A stretch of DNA of 64,000 nucleotides from Verrucomicrobiota bacterium. GTDB lineage: Bacteria; Verrucomicrobiota; Verrucomicrobiia; Limisphaerales; JADLHS01. The first letter of the stretch is position 1; each line of letters begins with the position of its first letter. Shown here one piece after another: positions 34,992-46,600 of this stretch. The position numbers and the translations under genes are program-made. The notes beneath the pieces are model-generated. The model saw only the letters and a program-made list of their open reading frames with translations. It was not told where the DNA came from and searched no databases. The stretch is from NCBI GenBank assembly GCA_029573725.1, contig JAKQDQ010000041.1, forward strand, positions 1-64,000. The letters run 5' to 3'.

Positions 34992-35794
34992 TTTTGCCGT
35001 CCCGCACGATCCATTCCGCCCGACCCGGCCGATTGCGGGCGGGGTTCACCATGGTGGAGATTGCGCTGGCGCTGGCCATCATCGGGTTTGCGCTGGTGGC
35101 GATCATCGGTGTTTTGCCCGCCGGTCTGAACGTGCAAAAAAACAACCGTGAGGAAACCATCATCACGCAGGATGCGAATTATCTGATGGACGCGATCCGC
35201 AGCGGCGCGCGCGGGTTGGATGCGCTGACCAACAACATCGTGAGCATCACGAATTACTGGCAAAATTATGACACCAACGTGCCGTTCAACGACCCCTGGA
35301 TTCCGGGGGCGTCCGGCGTGGATGGCTACACGCCGGACGGTTCCCGGGTGACTTCCATCGCCACCCCCAACGATTCGTTCCCCCTGACCAATGGCCTGAA
35401 CATCATGGGCCTGCTCAGCAGGCCCAAGTTTGATTATCTCGGTCGCACCATGGTGCGCAGCAACCATGTCGTGGCGATCTTCCGGTCCATCAGCGGCGCG
35501 GCGGTGGAAAAGTTCCCGCAGACCAATGTGCTGGTGCAGAGCCTCGCCTTCACCTACCGGCTCGTGCCGGAAATCTATCCGCTTGCCCAGGCGGACGTGG
35601 CCACCAATAACGCCTATGCGCAACGGCTGCAAACGCGACTGCATGAGGTGCGGCTCAAATACGCCTGGCCGGTATTGCCGCGCGGCCGGCTGGGCCACGG
35701 GCGGCAGACGTTTCGCACCCTGGTCGGCGGACGGTTGAGCGCCTACCAGCTCAACGGGCAGCCCGTGTACTATTTCAACGCCAACACCTACTAG
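34988..35794 (+). CDS. Prepilin-like protein 4 (GspI-like; Verru_Chthon cassette B-like)
   Basis: 268 residues; ATG overlaps the previous stop by 4 bp. Leader RPGRLRAG-FTMVEIALALA, helix IIGFALVAIIGVLPAGLNVQ, with a Pro-Ala-Gly at the end of the helix as in the Verru_Chthon B-like proteins. The soluble domain holds several Thr-Asn pairs (LTNNIVSITNYW, YDTNVPFNDPW). No catalytic motif seen. The role inferred from order is a minor pseudopilin near the tip. Confidence 0.87.
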   Translation: MILPSRTIHSARPGRLRAGFTMVEIALALAIIGFALVAIIGVLPAGLNVQKNNREETIITQDANYLMDAIRSGARGLDALTNNIVSITNYWQNYDTNVPFNDPWIPGASGVDGYTPDGSRVTSIATPNDSFPLTNGLNIMGLLSRPKFDYLGRTMVRSNHVVAIFRSISGAAVEKFPQTNVLVQSLAFTYRLVPEIYPLAQADVATNNAYAQRLQTRLHEVRLKYAWPVLPRGRLGHGRQTFRTLVGGRLSAYQLNGQPVYYFNANTY

Positions 35795-35801
35795 CTCCGT
35801 C

Positions 35802-36668
35802 GTGCGCACTTTTACCCCCCATTGGATTGGCCTCCGGACGCCCCCGTCCCGGACGGGGCGGGCGTTTTCGCTGCTCGAAGTGCTGGTGGTCGTGGCGCTG
35901 CTTTCGTTCATCATTCTTGGTTTGATGATGATGTTTGGCCAGGTGCAACGCGCCTACAAATTGGGGACGACGCAAGTGGATATCCTGGAAAGCGGGCGGA
36001 TGATTGCCGATCAGCTCAACCGGGAACTGGCGCAAGCCTCCCCTTCACACCGCAGCAACGGCGTCAATTTTTATGCGCGCATCACTTCCGCCCAGCCCTT
36101 GTTGCAAACCCTGCCCGGCGCCCCCTCCACCGAGCGGACCAACCTGCTGGGCGCGCTGTTTTTTCTGACCCGGGAAAACCAACGGTGGACCGGCATCGGT
36201 TATCTGGTGGCGGACACCAATCAAGCCGGCATGGGCGCGTTATACCGTTACGAGACCAATGCGCCGTTTGCCAGTGATCCCGCCCTGCTGTTTGACGAAT
36301 TTACCCGGGCGGGTTTGCCGCAGATGAGCAAAATGGTGGATGGCGTGGTGGAGTTCAAGGTGCGCGCTTTTGATCCCAACGGAGTCTGGCTGACGGGCCT
36401 GAACCGGACGAACATCATTGCCGAGTGGCCCGTGACGCCCGGATTGCTCGGCGTGGGAGAGATGGAATACTATCTCTTCCGCAGCAACGCGATTCCCGCC
36501 TCCGTCGAAGTGGAACTAGGGGTGCTGGAGGACGCGGCGATCGCCCGGGCCCGGGCCTTTCCGACCGCGATTGCGCGCCGCAAGTTTCTGCAGGATCAGG
36601 CCGCCAGCGTCCATGTGTTCCGGACGCGGACCAGCCTTCGCAACGTGGATCCGGTCGCCTACCCATGA
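35802..36668 (+). CDS. Prepilin-like protein 5 (GspJ-like; Verru_Chthon cassette C-like)
   Basis: 288 residues from a GTG start (RTFTPHWIGLRTPPSRTG), leader ending RA-FSLLEVLVVVALLSFII, then MMFGQVQRAYKLGTTQVDIL and ESGRMIADQLNRELAQASPS, the second helix typical of GspJ-type minor pseudopilins. The domain DGVVEFKVRAFDPNGVW and PVTPGLLGVGEMEYYLF near the middle to end fits GspJ-like beta structure. The TGA overlaps the ATG of the next gene (ATGA), indicating translational coupling. Confidence 0.88.
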   Translation: MRTFTPHWIGLRTPPSRTGRAFSLLEVLVVVALLSFIILGLMMMFGQVQRAYKLGTTQVDILESGRMIADQLNRELAQASPSHRSNGVNFYARITSAQPLLQTLPGAPSTERTNLLGALFFLTRENQRWTGIGYLVADTNQAGMGALYRYETNAPFASDPALLFDEFTRAGLPQMSKMVDGVVEFKVRAFDPNGVWLTGLNRTNIIAEWPVTPGLLGVGEMEYYLFRSNAIPASVEVELGVLEDAAIARARAFPTAIARRKFLQDQAASVHVFRTRTSLRNVDPVAYP

Positions 36669-39600
36669 GAGTTTTCGTCCATCTTCCCTCAGCAGTCCGG
36701 CGCGCGCGGCAACAGGGCGTGGCGCTGGTGGTCACCATCGTGTTGCTGGCGGTCATCACCTTTCTGGCGGTGGTGTTCCTGGCGTTGACGGGGCGGGAAT
36801 CCGGCGCGGTGAAGGTGTCGGTCAATCAAAGCTTGGCACGGCAGTCAGCGGAGGCGGGTTTCGAACGGGCCAAGGCGCAGTTGTTGGCGCGGATTCTGGC
36901 CACCACCAACGCGGCGGATTTCAGTTTGCTGGTGTCCACCAACTTCATCAATCCGTACGGCTTTGATGCGGGAGCGGTCAACCAATTGACCAACGTCAAC
37001 TATGATTACCAGCGCAGCGGCGCGCCCCTCAATGCCGCGCAATTTCAACGGTTGTTGACGAACTTGTTCTATGACCCGCGTCCGCCGGTCTATGTCACCA
37101 ACCGCGCCTTCGCCAACAGCAACGAGTTTCGCTACTACGTGGACTTGAACCGTAATGGCCGGCCGGAACGGACCGGTTATCAACCCCTGACCAATGCGTT
37201 GGGGCAGGTGATGCTGTCGCCCACCAACGCCAGTGTGTACCAGACCGACTACCTGGTGGGCGATCCGGAATGGATCGGGGTGCTGGATCGCGCCAATTTA
37301 TCGCATGGGCCGGATAATCCCTTTCTGGCCCGCTACGCCTTCCTGGTGCAGCCGATCGGCAATTCGTTGGACCTGAACCATGTTCACAACAACGTCAAGG
37401 CGTTGCCGCAAAACGGCTTCTTCCGGAATCAAGGGGTGGGCACCTGGGAACTTAATCTGGCGGCATTTCTCCGCGATTTGAACACCAATTATTGGACCTA
37501 TAATCTTTACGCCACCAACACCTACCCAGGGCTGGCCAGCACGGGCACGGCCTTTGATGACGCCTGGAGTTTGTGGCGCTGGCGCATGGGCGCGGTCGGG
37601 CAGAACAGCCTGCTGGGCCTCTTCGGAATCAACGGCGTCAATGCCCTGACCACGGATTTTTCCGACGCCTACGGGGCGGGGCCGCTGATGACCGATCCGT
37701 ATGGCGCGGGCTACCGACGGGACCCGGACCAAGTGAATGGCACCCCCACGAGGCCCTGGCCGGGAGGGGATGCGGAAAATCACTTCTATTCGACGCAGGA
37801 CCTGTTTGATCCGGTCAAGGCCCGGTGGGGCACGCCCTACGGAATCCCGGACCGGCTGAGCGCTTCCGGCACCAATGTCAGCACCTACGATCAAAGCACT
37901 TATTACCGGTTGCTGGCGCAGTTGGGCACGGATTCCGCACCGGAAGACGCGGAAAAGCTCAATCTCAACTACGTCAACGTGGGGGGAGTGTCGGCGACCA
38001 ACTTCATCGCATGGACGGCTGTGCCACGCATTCAGGCGCACTTCGGCCCGACCATGAATGCGGCGGTGTTGTTCTTCACGAACGCGGCGGACCGCCTCCT
38101 GCGCGCCTACTCGACCGAATGGCTGACCGCGGATTATCCGGTTTACACGAATCTCTTCGGCATGGACTACGCCTTCGGGGTGACCAACATCCCGGTCGTC
38201 ATCAGCAATCAGTTTGTGTATTCATCGGCGGTGCATCGGCTGCTGCAAGTGGCGGCGAACCTCTGGGATACCAAACCCAATGGGCGCGCGATACAGGGCC
38301 TGCCCACAATCTTCCGCCCGTTGTTTCGCGCCGACCCGGTGGGCACGAATGTTTATATCTCCGGATTTGTGGAGGTGGACAACGCGCGGCAAATCAGCGG
38401 CCTGCCGATCCTGGACCTCCAGGCCACCAACAACCCCGCCGCCGCCATCGGCAACGGCAACGTCATGGTTTTTGGCGCGCCTCCGGTGGTGGGCGTCCAC
38501 AAGGGGTTGCCCAATTTCAATGAGTTCTCCGCTGCGCCCACATTGACCATGACGCGCAAACTGATGATCCGGAAATCCGCCGCGAACCGGCTGGTGGAGA
38601 CAAACCAGTTCTTCACCATGTCGGTCCTCATGCCTTCGGCGGCGGAGTTCTGGAATTCCTACGCCACCAACTACTCGCGGCCCGTCATTGTTTTGGTGAC
38701 CAACCGGACGACCATCGGCCTGACCAATGATCTGGATCTTGGAGTGCGGTATGTGCAGACCTTTGTCACCGGAGGGCGCTATGCGACCAATGACTGGGCG
38801 CGCGCGGTGGACAAGGACCCGCGCTCGTTCGTGGTACCCATGTACACCAATGTTCCCTTTTTGCCCGTTGTGGGCTATGTCACCTTGCCGGCCTACCGGA
38901 GTGGGTTTGTGAGTGCGACCAACACGGCCCTTTATGATCCCAGCCCGGATTTGCGCATGCCCCGCTGGGGGATTGCCATCACCAACCGCGTGCATGCGAT
39001 GATTTTGGAGGCGGGCACGGACCGCATCATTGATTATGTGCTGCTCGGCAACATGGTTTACCAAACCAACTGGACCGAGGCCATCTGCACCGCGGAAACC
39101 GGCGCCGGTGACGCCTTTGACATGCTCTGGGCGACCAACCTGCTCGATGCCACCCGGATTTCCGGCCGGATCGGGGTCCTGCAGCAGATCAACATTTCCC
39201 GCGGTTCGTCGGCGGGCATCCCTCTGAATGATGGGCGCTGGCGATCATTCGGGAAGTTCGAGCCGAATGATCCGGAACGGGCCGCGTGGAACTTTAATTT
39301 ATTTTTAACCACCACCACCACCAACTTGACGCAGCCGGTGCCGTTCACTCCCACGGCCCAGATTTACGTGCCAATGATCTGGGAGGCCGGTGATCCGCTG
39401 GTACACTATCTCGCCGAGGACCTGTACGACCGCCGGCGTTCCGGTTTCGCGCAACCCGGCGTGCCGCCCAATCCCTCCGGTGTCAGCACGAATGCCAAAT
39501 GGGGCAGCATTGGAGGAATGAATGAGCGCTACCTGCCCTGGCCCACCAGCTCCTCCAAGGCGTCCAGCGATCCGAATGCGTTTAATCCCTCGGTCAAGGA

Positions 39601-40552
39601 CCCCATGGTGACCAGCGCGGACGCGTGGGATTTCCCGACCAATGCGCTGCCGACCATTGGCTGGCTGGGGCGGGTGCATCGCGGCACCCCCTGGCAGAGC
39701 ATTTACTTGAAAGCCTCGGATGTGGGGCTGACGAATCACGCGCCCTCCCCGACCGTGTGGGCACGGAATGCGTTGTTCCAAAAAGCTGCGGAACGGTGGG
39801 TGGATTGGGCCGGTGGCCGGACGGTGGAAGGCGGATTTTACAATCGCCCGGTCGCCGACCGCCTGCTGTTTGATGTTTTCACCACCGCCCTCGGCGACGA
39901 CGCCTCGCGCGGCCGTCTCTCCATTAATCAATCCGGACTGGCCGCCTGGTCGGCGGTGTTCAGCGGCGTGCCGGTGTTGACCAACATCATTGAGAACCGG
40001 CCGTCAGCGCGCATGCAATTTGCCGCGGAGGTCATTCAGCCGGCCGGGGTTTATGATGCGCAAGCCACCAATCTTTGGCCGCCGCTGGTGCGGTTGGTGG
40101 ACGGAATTAATCGCACCCGGTCCAACACCAATTATTTCCGTGGCGGCACGTTTGAGCACCTGGGCGATATTTTGGCCGTGCCGGAGTTGACGGATGCTTC
40201 ACCGTTTCTGAACTTGAAGCCGGGCAGTGCCGGGCTGCAGCGGGGGCTCAACGACGCGGTGTATGAATGGTTGCCGCAACAGGTCATGTCCCTGTTGCAA
40301 CTCGGCCCGCCCCGGTTTGTCATCTACGCCTACGGTCAGGCGCTGCAGCCCGCTCCCGATTCCATCCTGGCGGGAGGAAGTTATTCCGGTTTGTGCACGA
40401 ATTACGCGATCACCGCCGAACAGGCCGTTCGCGCGGTGGTGCGCATGGAGGGCAGTCCTGATCCGCGGAACACCAGCACGAACCTGCCCGCGGCCCGCCG
40501 GTATCCGCCCCGGATCGTGGTGGAGAGTTTCAATTATCTCGGACCGGAATGA
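36665..40552 (+). CDS. Giant PilX/GspK-like membrane-anchored protein (Verru_Chthon cassette A-like)
   Basis: 1295 residues. N terminus is PilX/GspK-like: RRARQQGVALVVTIVLLAV with helix VTIVLLAVITFLAVVFLALT (about residues 22-45), then SVNQSLARQSAEAGFERAKA, the segment that follows the helix in PilX and GspK. There is no prepilin GFTLIE motif but a G-VALVV cleavage is possible. PilX and GspK are about 200-330 residues, so the remaining 950 or more residues are an extra domain with no family I can name; the only known relatives I think of are the A proteins of Verru_Chthon pseudopilin cassettes. By my count there are about 35 Thr-Asn dipeptides, five times what random order would give. The ATG overlaps the previous stop; the open frame to 36425 is rejected. 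Confidence 0.85.
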   Translation: MRVFVHLPSAVRRARQQGVALVVTIVLLAVITFLAVVFLALTGRESGAVKVSVNQSLARQSAEAGFERAKAQLLARILATTNAADFSLLVSTNFINPYGFDAGAVNQLTNVNYDYQRSGAPLNAAQFQRLLTNLFYDPRPPVYVTNRAFANSNEFRYYVDLNRNGRPERTGYQPLTNALGQVMLSPTNASVYQTDYLVGDPEWIGVLDRANLSHGPDNPFLARYAFLVQPIGNSLDLNHVHNNVKALPQNGFFRNQGVGTWELNLAAFLRDLNTNYWTYNLYATNTYPGLASTGTAFDDAWSLWRWRMGAVGQNSLLGLFGINGVNALTTDFSDAYGAGPLMTDPYGAGYRRDPDQVNGTPTRPWPGGDAENHFYSTQDLFDPVKARWGTPYGIPDRLSASGTNVSTYDQSTYYRLLAQLGTDSAPEDAEKLNLNYVNVGGVSATNFIAWTAVPRIQAHFGPTMNAAVLFFTNAADRLLRAYSTEWLTADYPVYTNLFGMDYAFGVTNIPVVISNQFVYSSAVHRLLQVAANLWDTKPNGRAIQGLPTIFRPLFRADPVGTNVYISGFVEVDNARQISGLPILDLQATNNPAAAIGNGNVMVFGAPPVVGVHKGLPNFNEFSAAPTLTMTRKLMIRKSAANRLVETNQFFTMSVLMPSAAEFWNSYATNYSRPVIVLVTNRTTIGLTNDLDLGVRYVQTFVTGGRYATNDWARAVDKDPRSFVVPMYTNVPFLPVVGYVTLPAYRSGFVSATNTALYDPSPDLRMPRWGIAITNRVHAMILEAGTDRIIDYVLLGNMVYQTNWTEAICTAETGAGDAFDMLWATNLLDATRISGRIGVLQQINISRGSSAGIPLNDGRWRSFGKFEPNDPERAAWNFNLFLTTTTTNLTQPVPFTPTAQIYVPMIWEAGDPLVHYLAEDLYDRRRSGFAQPGVPPNPSGVSTNAKWGSIGGMNERYLPWPTSSSKASSDPNAFNPSVKDPMVTSADAWDFPTNALPTIGWLGRVHRGTPWQSIYLKASDVGLTNHAPSPTVWARNALFQKAAERWVDWAGGRTVEGGFYNRPVADRLLFDVFTTALGDDASRGRLSINQSGLAAWSAVFSGVPVLTNIIENRPSARMQFAAEVIQPAGVYDAQATNLWPPLVRLVDGINRTRSNTNYFRGGTFEHLGDILAVPELTDASPFLNLKPGSAGLQRGLNDAVYEWLPQQVMSLLQLGPPRFVIYAYGQALQPAPDSILAGGSYSGLCTNYAITAEQAVRAVVRMEGSPDPRNTSTNLPAARRYPPRIVVESFNYLGPE

Positions 40553-40606
40553 GTTCATTGTGGTTCATCGCGGGTTGAGGGCGGGTCAAAGTCGGAAGGA
40601 ACAATT

Positions 40607-43600
40607 ATGCGTCGTCGAATTTCGATTTTAGCCGGGTTCGCCATGCTGGCGGGGCTGGGGGTGTTCTGGTGGCAGACGGAGCGCGCCCCGCGGGCGGAGC
40701 AGGAAATATCCCCGGCGCATTCCCCGGCGCATGCAGCCACGACGCCCCGGGTTCACCCGGCGCGGATTTTGCACACGGTGGAGAGCGCGTCGCAGGCCCC
40801 CGACTTGTTCAGTGTCCCGGTCCGGGGACGCAGTCGCACCAACTTGCTGGCGTACCGCCTGCAGAACACCCGGATGCCGCTCAGTCAGCTGGTGCGGGAT
40901 CCGCACGCCATTTTGCTCGAAAACGCCTTGATCGATACGCGGCAACCGCTGCCCGATCAACTGCCGCCCAGCCTGCGTGCCGGTGGTGACCCGGGCAGTT
41001 ATGTGGTGCAGGCCACGGGCCTGGTGGATGACGCGTTTCGCGCGCGGTTGAGCGGAGTCGGAGCGCAGATTGTTTCCTACATTCCCAACAACGCCTATCT
41101 CGTGCGCGCGAGTGCGGCAGCTGCGCGCCAGTTGCAAACCCAGCCCGGCGTTCAAGCCGTCCTGCCCTTTGCCCCGGTGTACAAGCTGAAATCGGAATTG
41201 CTGGCTTACGCGCTGGATGCCGAACCGCTCCCCGCAGGTGCGCGCTTGAATGTGTTGATCTTTCCGGGCGCGGAAGCCGGGGTCCGGGAGGATTTGCAGC
41301 AGCGGGATGCGGTGGTTTTGGCGGAAGAACGCAGCCCGTTCGGTCTGGTGGTGACGGTGGCGGCGGATCCCGATTGGCTGGCGCTGGCCCGGTCGCCAGG
41401 GGTGCAATTGGTGGAACTTGCCCATGCTCGCCAGCCGGCCAACGATTTGAGCCGGGCGCGGCTGGCCGTGACGGAGGACCCGGTGACGGAAACCAATTAC
41501 CTTGGGTTGACGGGGCAGGGCGTCCGCGTGGGCGTCAATGATTTCGGTGTGGACGCGACCCATCCCGATCTGGCCAGCCGCGTTTTCGGGGCCGATCCCG
41601 GCGTGTTAGTGGACCTCCGGGGGCACGGCACACACGTGGCCGGCAGCATTGCCGGAAACGGCCAGATGTCGCTGACCGTCTCCAATGCCTTCGGCTCGAT
41701 CAATCCCGCGACGACCAACCAATTCCGCGGCATGGCCCCGGAAGCCACGTTGTTTTCCCAGGCGGTGGACCAGGCCTCGGACGCCGAATTGCAGCAACTG
41801 ACCGCTGGAACGAACGTCTTCATTTCGAACAACAGCTGGGGGTACAGGGGTGATCATACCTACAGCCTGGCCGCCGCGAGCTACGACGCGGCGGTGCGGG
41901 ATGCCCTGCCCGGGGTGACCGGATCCCAGCCAGTTTTGTTTGTGTTCGCCGCGGGCAACGACGGCCAGGGTGGGGATAACGGATTGGGCGGCCGTTCCGG
42001 CACGATCTGGTCGCCGGCCACGGCCAAAAACGTGTTGACGGTGGGCGCCGTCGAGCTGGAACGGGACATTACCAATGAGGTCCACCAGATCACCGGCACC
42101 GGAAACACCACCTCGACCAACGTCACGACGCCCTGGAAGGAAATGACCAGTTCGGGGAATCAGGTGGCGCGCTTCTCCAGTCGCGGCAACGTGGGGGTGG
42201 GAATCGAGGGGGATTTCGGCCGGGTGAAACCCGACGTGGTGGCGCCGGGGACGTTTGTGATTTCAACCCGGTCGAGCCAGTGGGATGAACTGGAATACTA
42301 TAATCCGACGAACCGGCATAATACGACGTTAACCGACCAGTCGCTTTCGGCGGGGAACGGCAGGGATTACGTGTTGTTTCTGCCGGCCAATGCGGTGGGA
42401 TTCAGTATTTTGCTCAGTCCGAACCTGAATTCACCCACGCCGTTTCCCGACCTGCCCATTTATGTGAAAAAGGACGGTTTGGCGACGCCGGGAAACCATG
42501 ACATTGCGCGGACCAACGTGGTGGTCGTGCCGCCGGATCTGCCGGATTTGGGCGGTGCCGTGGGGCAAAACTGGTCCTACCGGATTGTTAATGCCACGTC
42601 CAACACCGTGGTCTTTGATTTGCATACGGTCGTCGTGACGACCAACGACCTGGGAGATTATTTCCAGGTGCTGAGCAATCTCAACAACTCGATCACAAGC
42701 ACCAATGGCGCGGGCCCCCACTATTACCGGTATGAATCCGGGACGAGCATGGCCGCCGCGCACGCCTCGGGAGTTCTGGCACTGATGCAGGGGTTCTTCG
42801 AGCAAAACCTGCATCGCACCAACAGCCCCGCACTGATGAAGGCGTTGCTGATCAACGGGGCGCGGTCGGCGGGCAACCTCTACGATTTCCAGGCGCGCAG
42901 CGCGCTCAACTTTCAGGGGTGGGGCATGGTCAAGCTGGACAGCACGCTGCCTCCCGGGATCACCAACGCCTTCAACCTGAACCAGCCCAACTCGGTCCTG
43001 GCCTTCGACCAGTCACCGGACGCGGCCCTGGCCACCGGAGACAGTGTGACCCGCTTTGTGTCCCTGGATGAGGACGGGCGCTTTCTTTCCCTGCGGGTCA
43101 CACTGGCCTGGACCGATCCGGCGGGGAACCCCGCAGCGGGGGTTAAACTGGTGAACGATCTGGACTTGATCGTGACCAATTTGGACACCGGCGACATTTA
43201 TCTCGGCAACGACATGGCGTCCGGCAGTCTTGACACCTCGCCGTGGGATACAAACGATCCACCAAACTTCGACGTCGTCAACAACGTGGAAAACGTGTAT
43301 TTGTCGCCCGAACTCGGGACAAATTATTCCATCACGGTGCGGGCGCGCGCGGTCAACGTCAACGCGGTAACCGCCCATCCCGATGGTACGGTGCAGGATT
43401 ATGCACTGGTCATTTCCTCCGGCGAGGGCGAATGGCCGACGTCATTGACCATGGATGCGGGCCGGACGCTGCTGTCGGTCGCTCCCCCGGTGGTGACCTA
43501 CGTGAGCAATTCCTTGAACGTGGCCACTTTCTCGAGCGGCACGCTGGTGGGACAGCACGTGGGGGCAAATACGCCGCTGCGGGGCACCACCGCGGGCATG

Positions 43601-46600
43601 ACCAACCAGTGGCGGTTTTACATGATGAGCAACAACACGAGCTTCACCAACGCGTCGTTCCTCATTTCCCAGCAACGCACCCTGGCGACGCCCCGAATGG
43701 GGGTGTTCTCCGCAGTGGACGGGGAATCCACACGGCGCTACGCCGATCTGGATTTGTATGTTTCCACACAGCCGGGATTGACCAATTTGGACCCGGCGGT
43801 GCTGGCGACGGCGGAGGTTTCCTTGAGCCGCAACGAGCTCAGCGGTGACGAGTTTGTGAGCTACAGCAACTCCACGATGGGGGCAATCTACTACATCGGG
43901 GTGAAGTCGGAAGACCAGCAAGCCGCGGAGTTTGAGCTGTGGGGGATTTTCAGCGAATTGCCGCTGGGCACCGAGGACGCCAATGGTTTCGTGGCCGCGT
44001 ATCCGATGCTGGGCTACGACATTCCCGATGGGAGCCCCGAGCTGCCGCGGGGCACGCGGTTCGTGGCGATCACCCGCGCTTCCCTGACCGGCGTCAATGA
44101 ATCCATCCGCCGCGTGTTGATCACGAACAACGTCACGCACGAACGCTACGGGGACATCATTGCCACCGTGGATCATAATTCAAGGGCAATAACTTTTGAC
44201 AACCACCGGAGTGTGCCCAATCCGCCCTACAACGATCCGCCCGGACCTTATGCATTCCTTTATGACGACAGTGGCGAGGGGGATTTCGCCTACGCGATTC
44301 CGCCTGCCGGCCCCGGCACCTTCGAGGATTTCATGGGGGAGGCTCCCGGCGGCACGTGGTATTTCACCTATAGCGACGATGCGCTGACGCAGACCGGGCG
44401 CGTGAACACCGTGGCGATCCGTCTGGACCGGCAATGCGAAGCGGATTGCGACATCACCAACAATGTTGCGCCGCTGGGGTGGCGTCATTTCTCGCGGAAC
44501 GTGCCGGTGGAGGCCACAAATTTGACAATTTGCGTGGATATCATCACGGCCAACAATCCCAGGCCGCTGGAGCTGTACGTGCGCAAGGGGCAGCGACCGA
44601 CCCGGGAGGCCTATGATTTCAAAAAGGTCATTGTCCCGCCCGGCGGTTGTTTGACGATCGACAACACGTCGTTGCCGCCGTTGTCGGGCGGCCGTTATTT
44701 CATCAGCATTTACAATCCGAACAATACCAGCCAGACCTTCGTGTATCGCAGTCTCATCCAGGTGGGCCCGCCGCCGCAGTCCATTCCGATTGGATCAAGC
44801 GGCAGGCAGGGGTTGCTGGATGATGCCGTCACCAACTATGCCATTTTCATCACCAACACCCTGCCGCTGGCGGAAATGGACGTCGCGCTCCGGTTGGATC
44901 ATCCGCGGGTTTCAGATCTGGCGCTGACCCTGATCAGTCCGAAGGGGACGCGGATTTTGCTGGCGGAAAATCGTGGCGGAACGGATGCCGGCGGGTTTGG
45001 CAGCACGATGACGGTGACCAATTTCGTTCCGGTTGCGACCGATGGCGGCTCTGCCAGCAACTCGGTGGTCATTGATACCGGGGCGGTTTCCGGGAGCATG
45101 ACGATTGATTACAACTTCCGCCGGCTGCCGGATCAGATGACCGTGTATTATGAAGGCGGCCAGATTTTCAATTCCGGCATGGTCAGCGGGGTCGGCGAAG
45201 TGACTGTGAACTACGGGCCCGGACGCTCGACGCTGGTCGAGATCCGGATCAATGAATTTGGGAATGCGGAAACCAACACCGTTTGGGAATATACGGCGAG
45301 TTCCATTGGCCGCCTGCACAGTCATCTGATTTTTACGGATAACACGAACAAGACCACCACGCCTATCAAGTTCGCGCCGCCGCCGTTCCGGGGGCCGGCT
45401 GGATCGAGTTATCTCCTGAGCGATTTTGAATTTCCCACGGTGGCGCAAGGCTACCCCGCACCGACGGTCGGCGTGCCGGACGGGTGGAATGTGGGGATGG
45501 GTACCGTGGCGGTAATCACAAATATCGCGTACACCGGAACGAACGCCCTGGTCCTGGGTGATGGCCGGATTCAACGAACGTTGGCCACAACGCCGGGCCG
45601 ATCCTACCAACTGGGCTATGCGTACCGGAAGGCGCCGACGGCGGATGGAATCATCAGCTGGTGGCGTGCGGAAAACACCCCGTTTGACAGCGTGGGCGGA
45701 AATCACGCCGTCCTGCACGGTGGAGTCACTTACGGTCCGGGCAGGGTCGGGCAGGGCTGGTATTGCGATGGCAATCCGGGTTCCTACATCGAGATCGCAA
45801 ATCGTCCGTCGTTGAATCTGGTGAACGAGTTCAGTCTTGAGCTTTGGTATCAGGATACCAGACCCACACCGGACGCTTTCGGGTTGATCGCCAAGCGCGG
45901 GGGGCCGACCGATCCCTGTAATTACGGGATCAACATCCTGTCAACCGGCGTGGGGCCTTATTACAATGATCCCAATTTTGCAGGCGCGGGAGATGATGCG
46001 GGGGATTTCGAGGCGTCCCGCTACCTGCCCGTGCCCGGCAAAAATGCGTTCCATCATTTGGCGGCAACTTTTCGCCAGCTGGCCGGCGGGTTCGTTGAAT
46101 TAAACACTTATATTGATGGCGTTCCGGTGCGGAATCGAACCCTGCCGGGAAATTTGAGCGACACCCTGAACTCCGCGCCGGTGACTATCGGGGCCTCCAC
46201 TCCGACCGGGGAATTTTTCCAGGGGATTTTGGATGAAGTGACCCTGTACGGCCGGGCCTTGTCGGCCGCAGAAGTTCAGGCCATTTTCGACGCCGGCGCC
46301 GCAGGCAAGTGTGGCATGGCCATCCCGCCGGCAGCCTGCACTCCGGGGTTGGGGGCGCAACTCTACATTCCCGGTGCCGCCACGAACACCTTCACTGGCG
46401 GAAGCGATTGGCGGCTGGGTGGACTATTCTTTACCGCTACCAGCAATTTGACCACGGTTCACTTGGGGCCGGTGGAAACCAATTCATCCTCCGAGGTCTT
46501 GATGGATCACTTCACCGTCACGGAAGCCGGCGGTGCGCGTTACGTGCTGCCGGAGGAATCCCTGAAACTGTTGACCGGCGAAAGCGCGTATGGACTGTGG

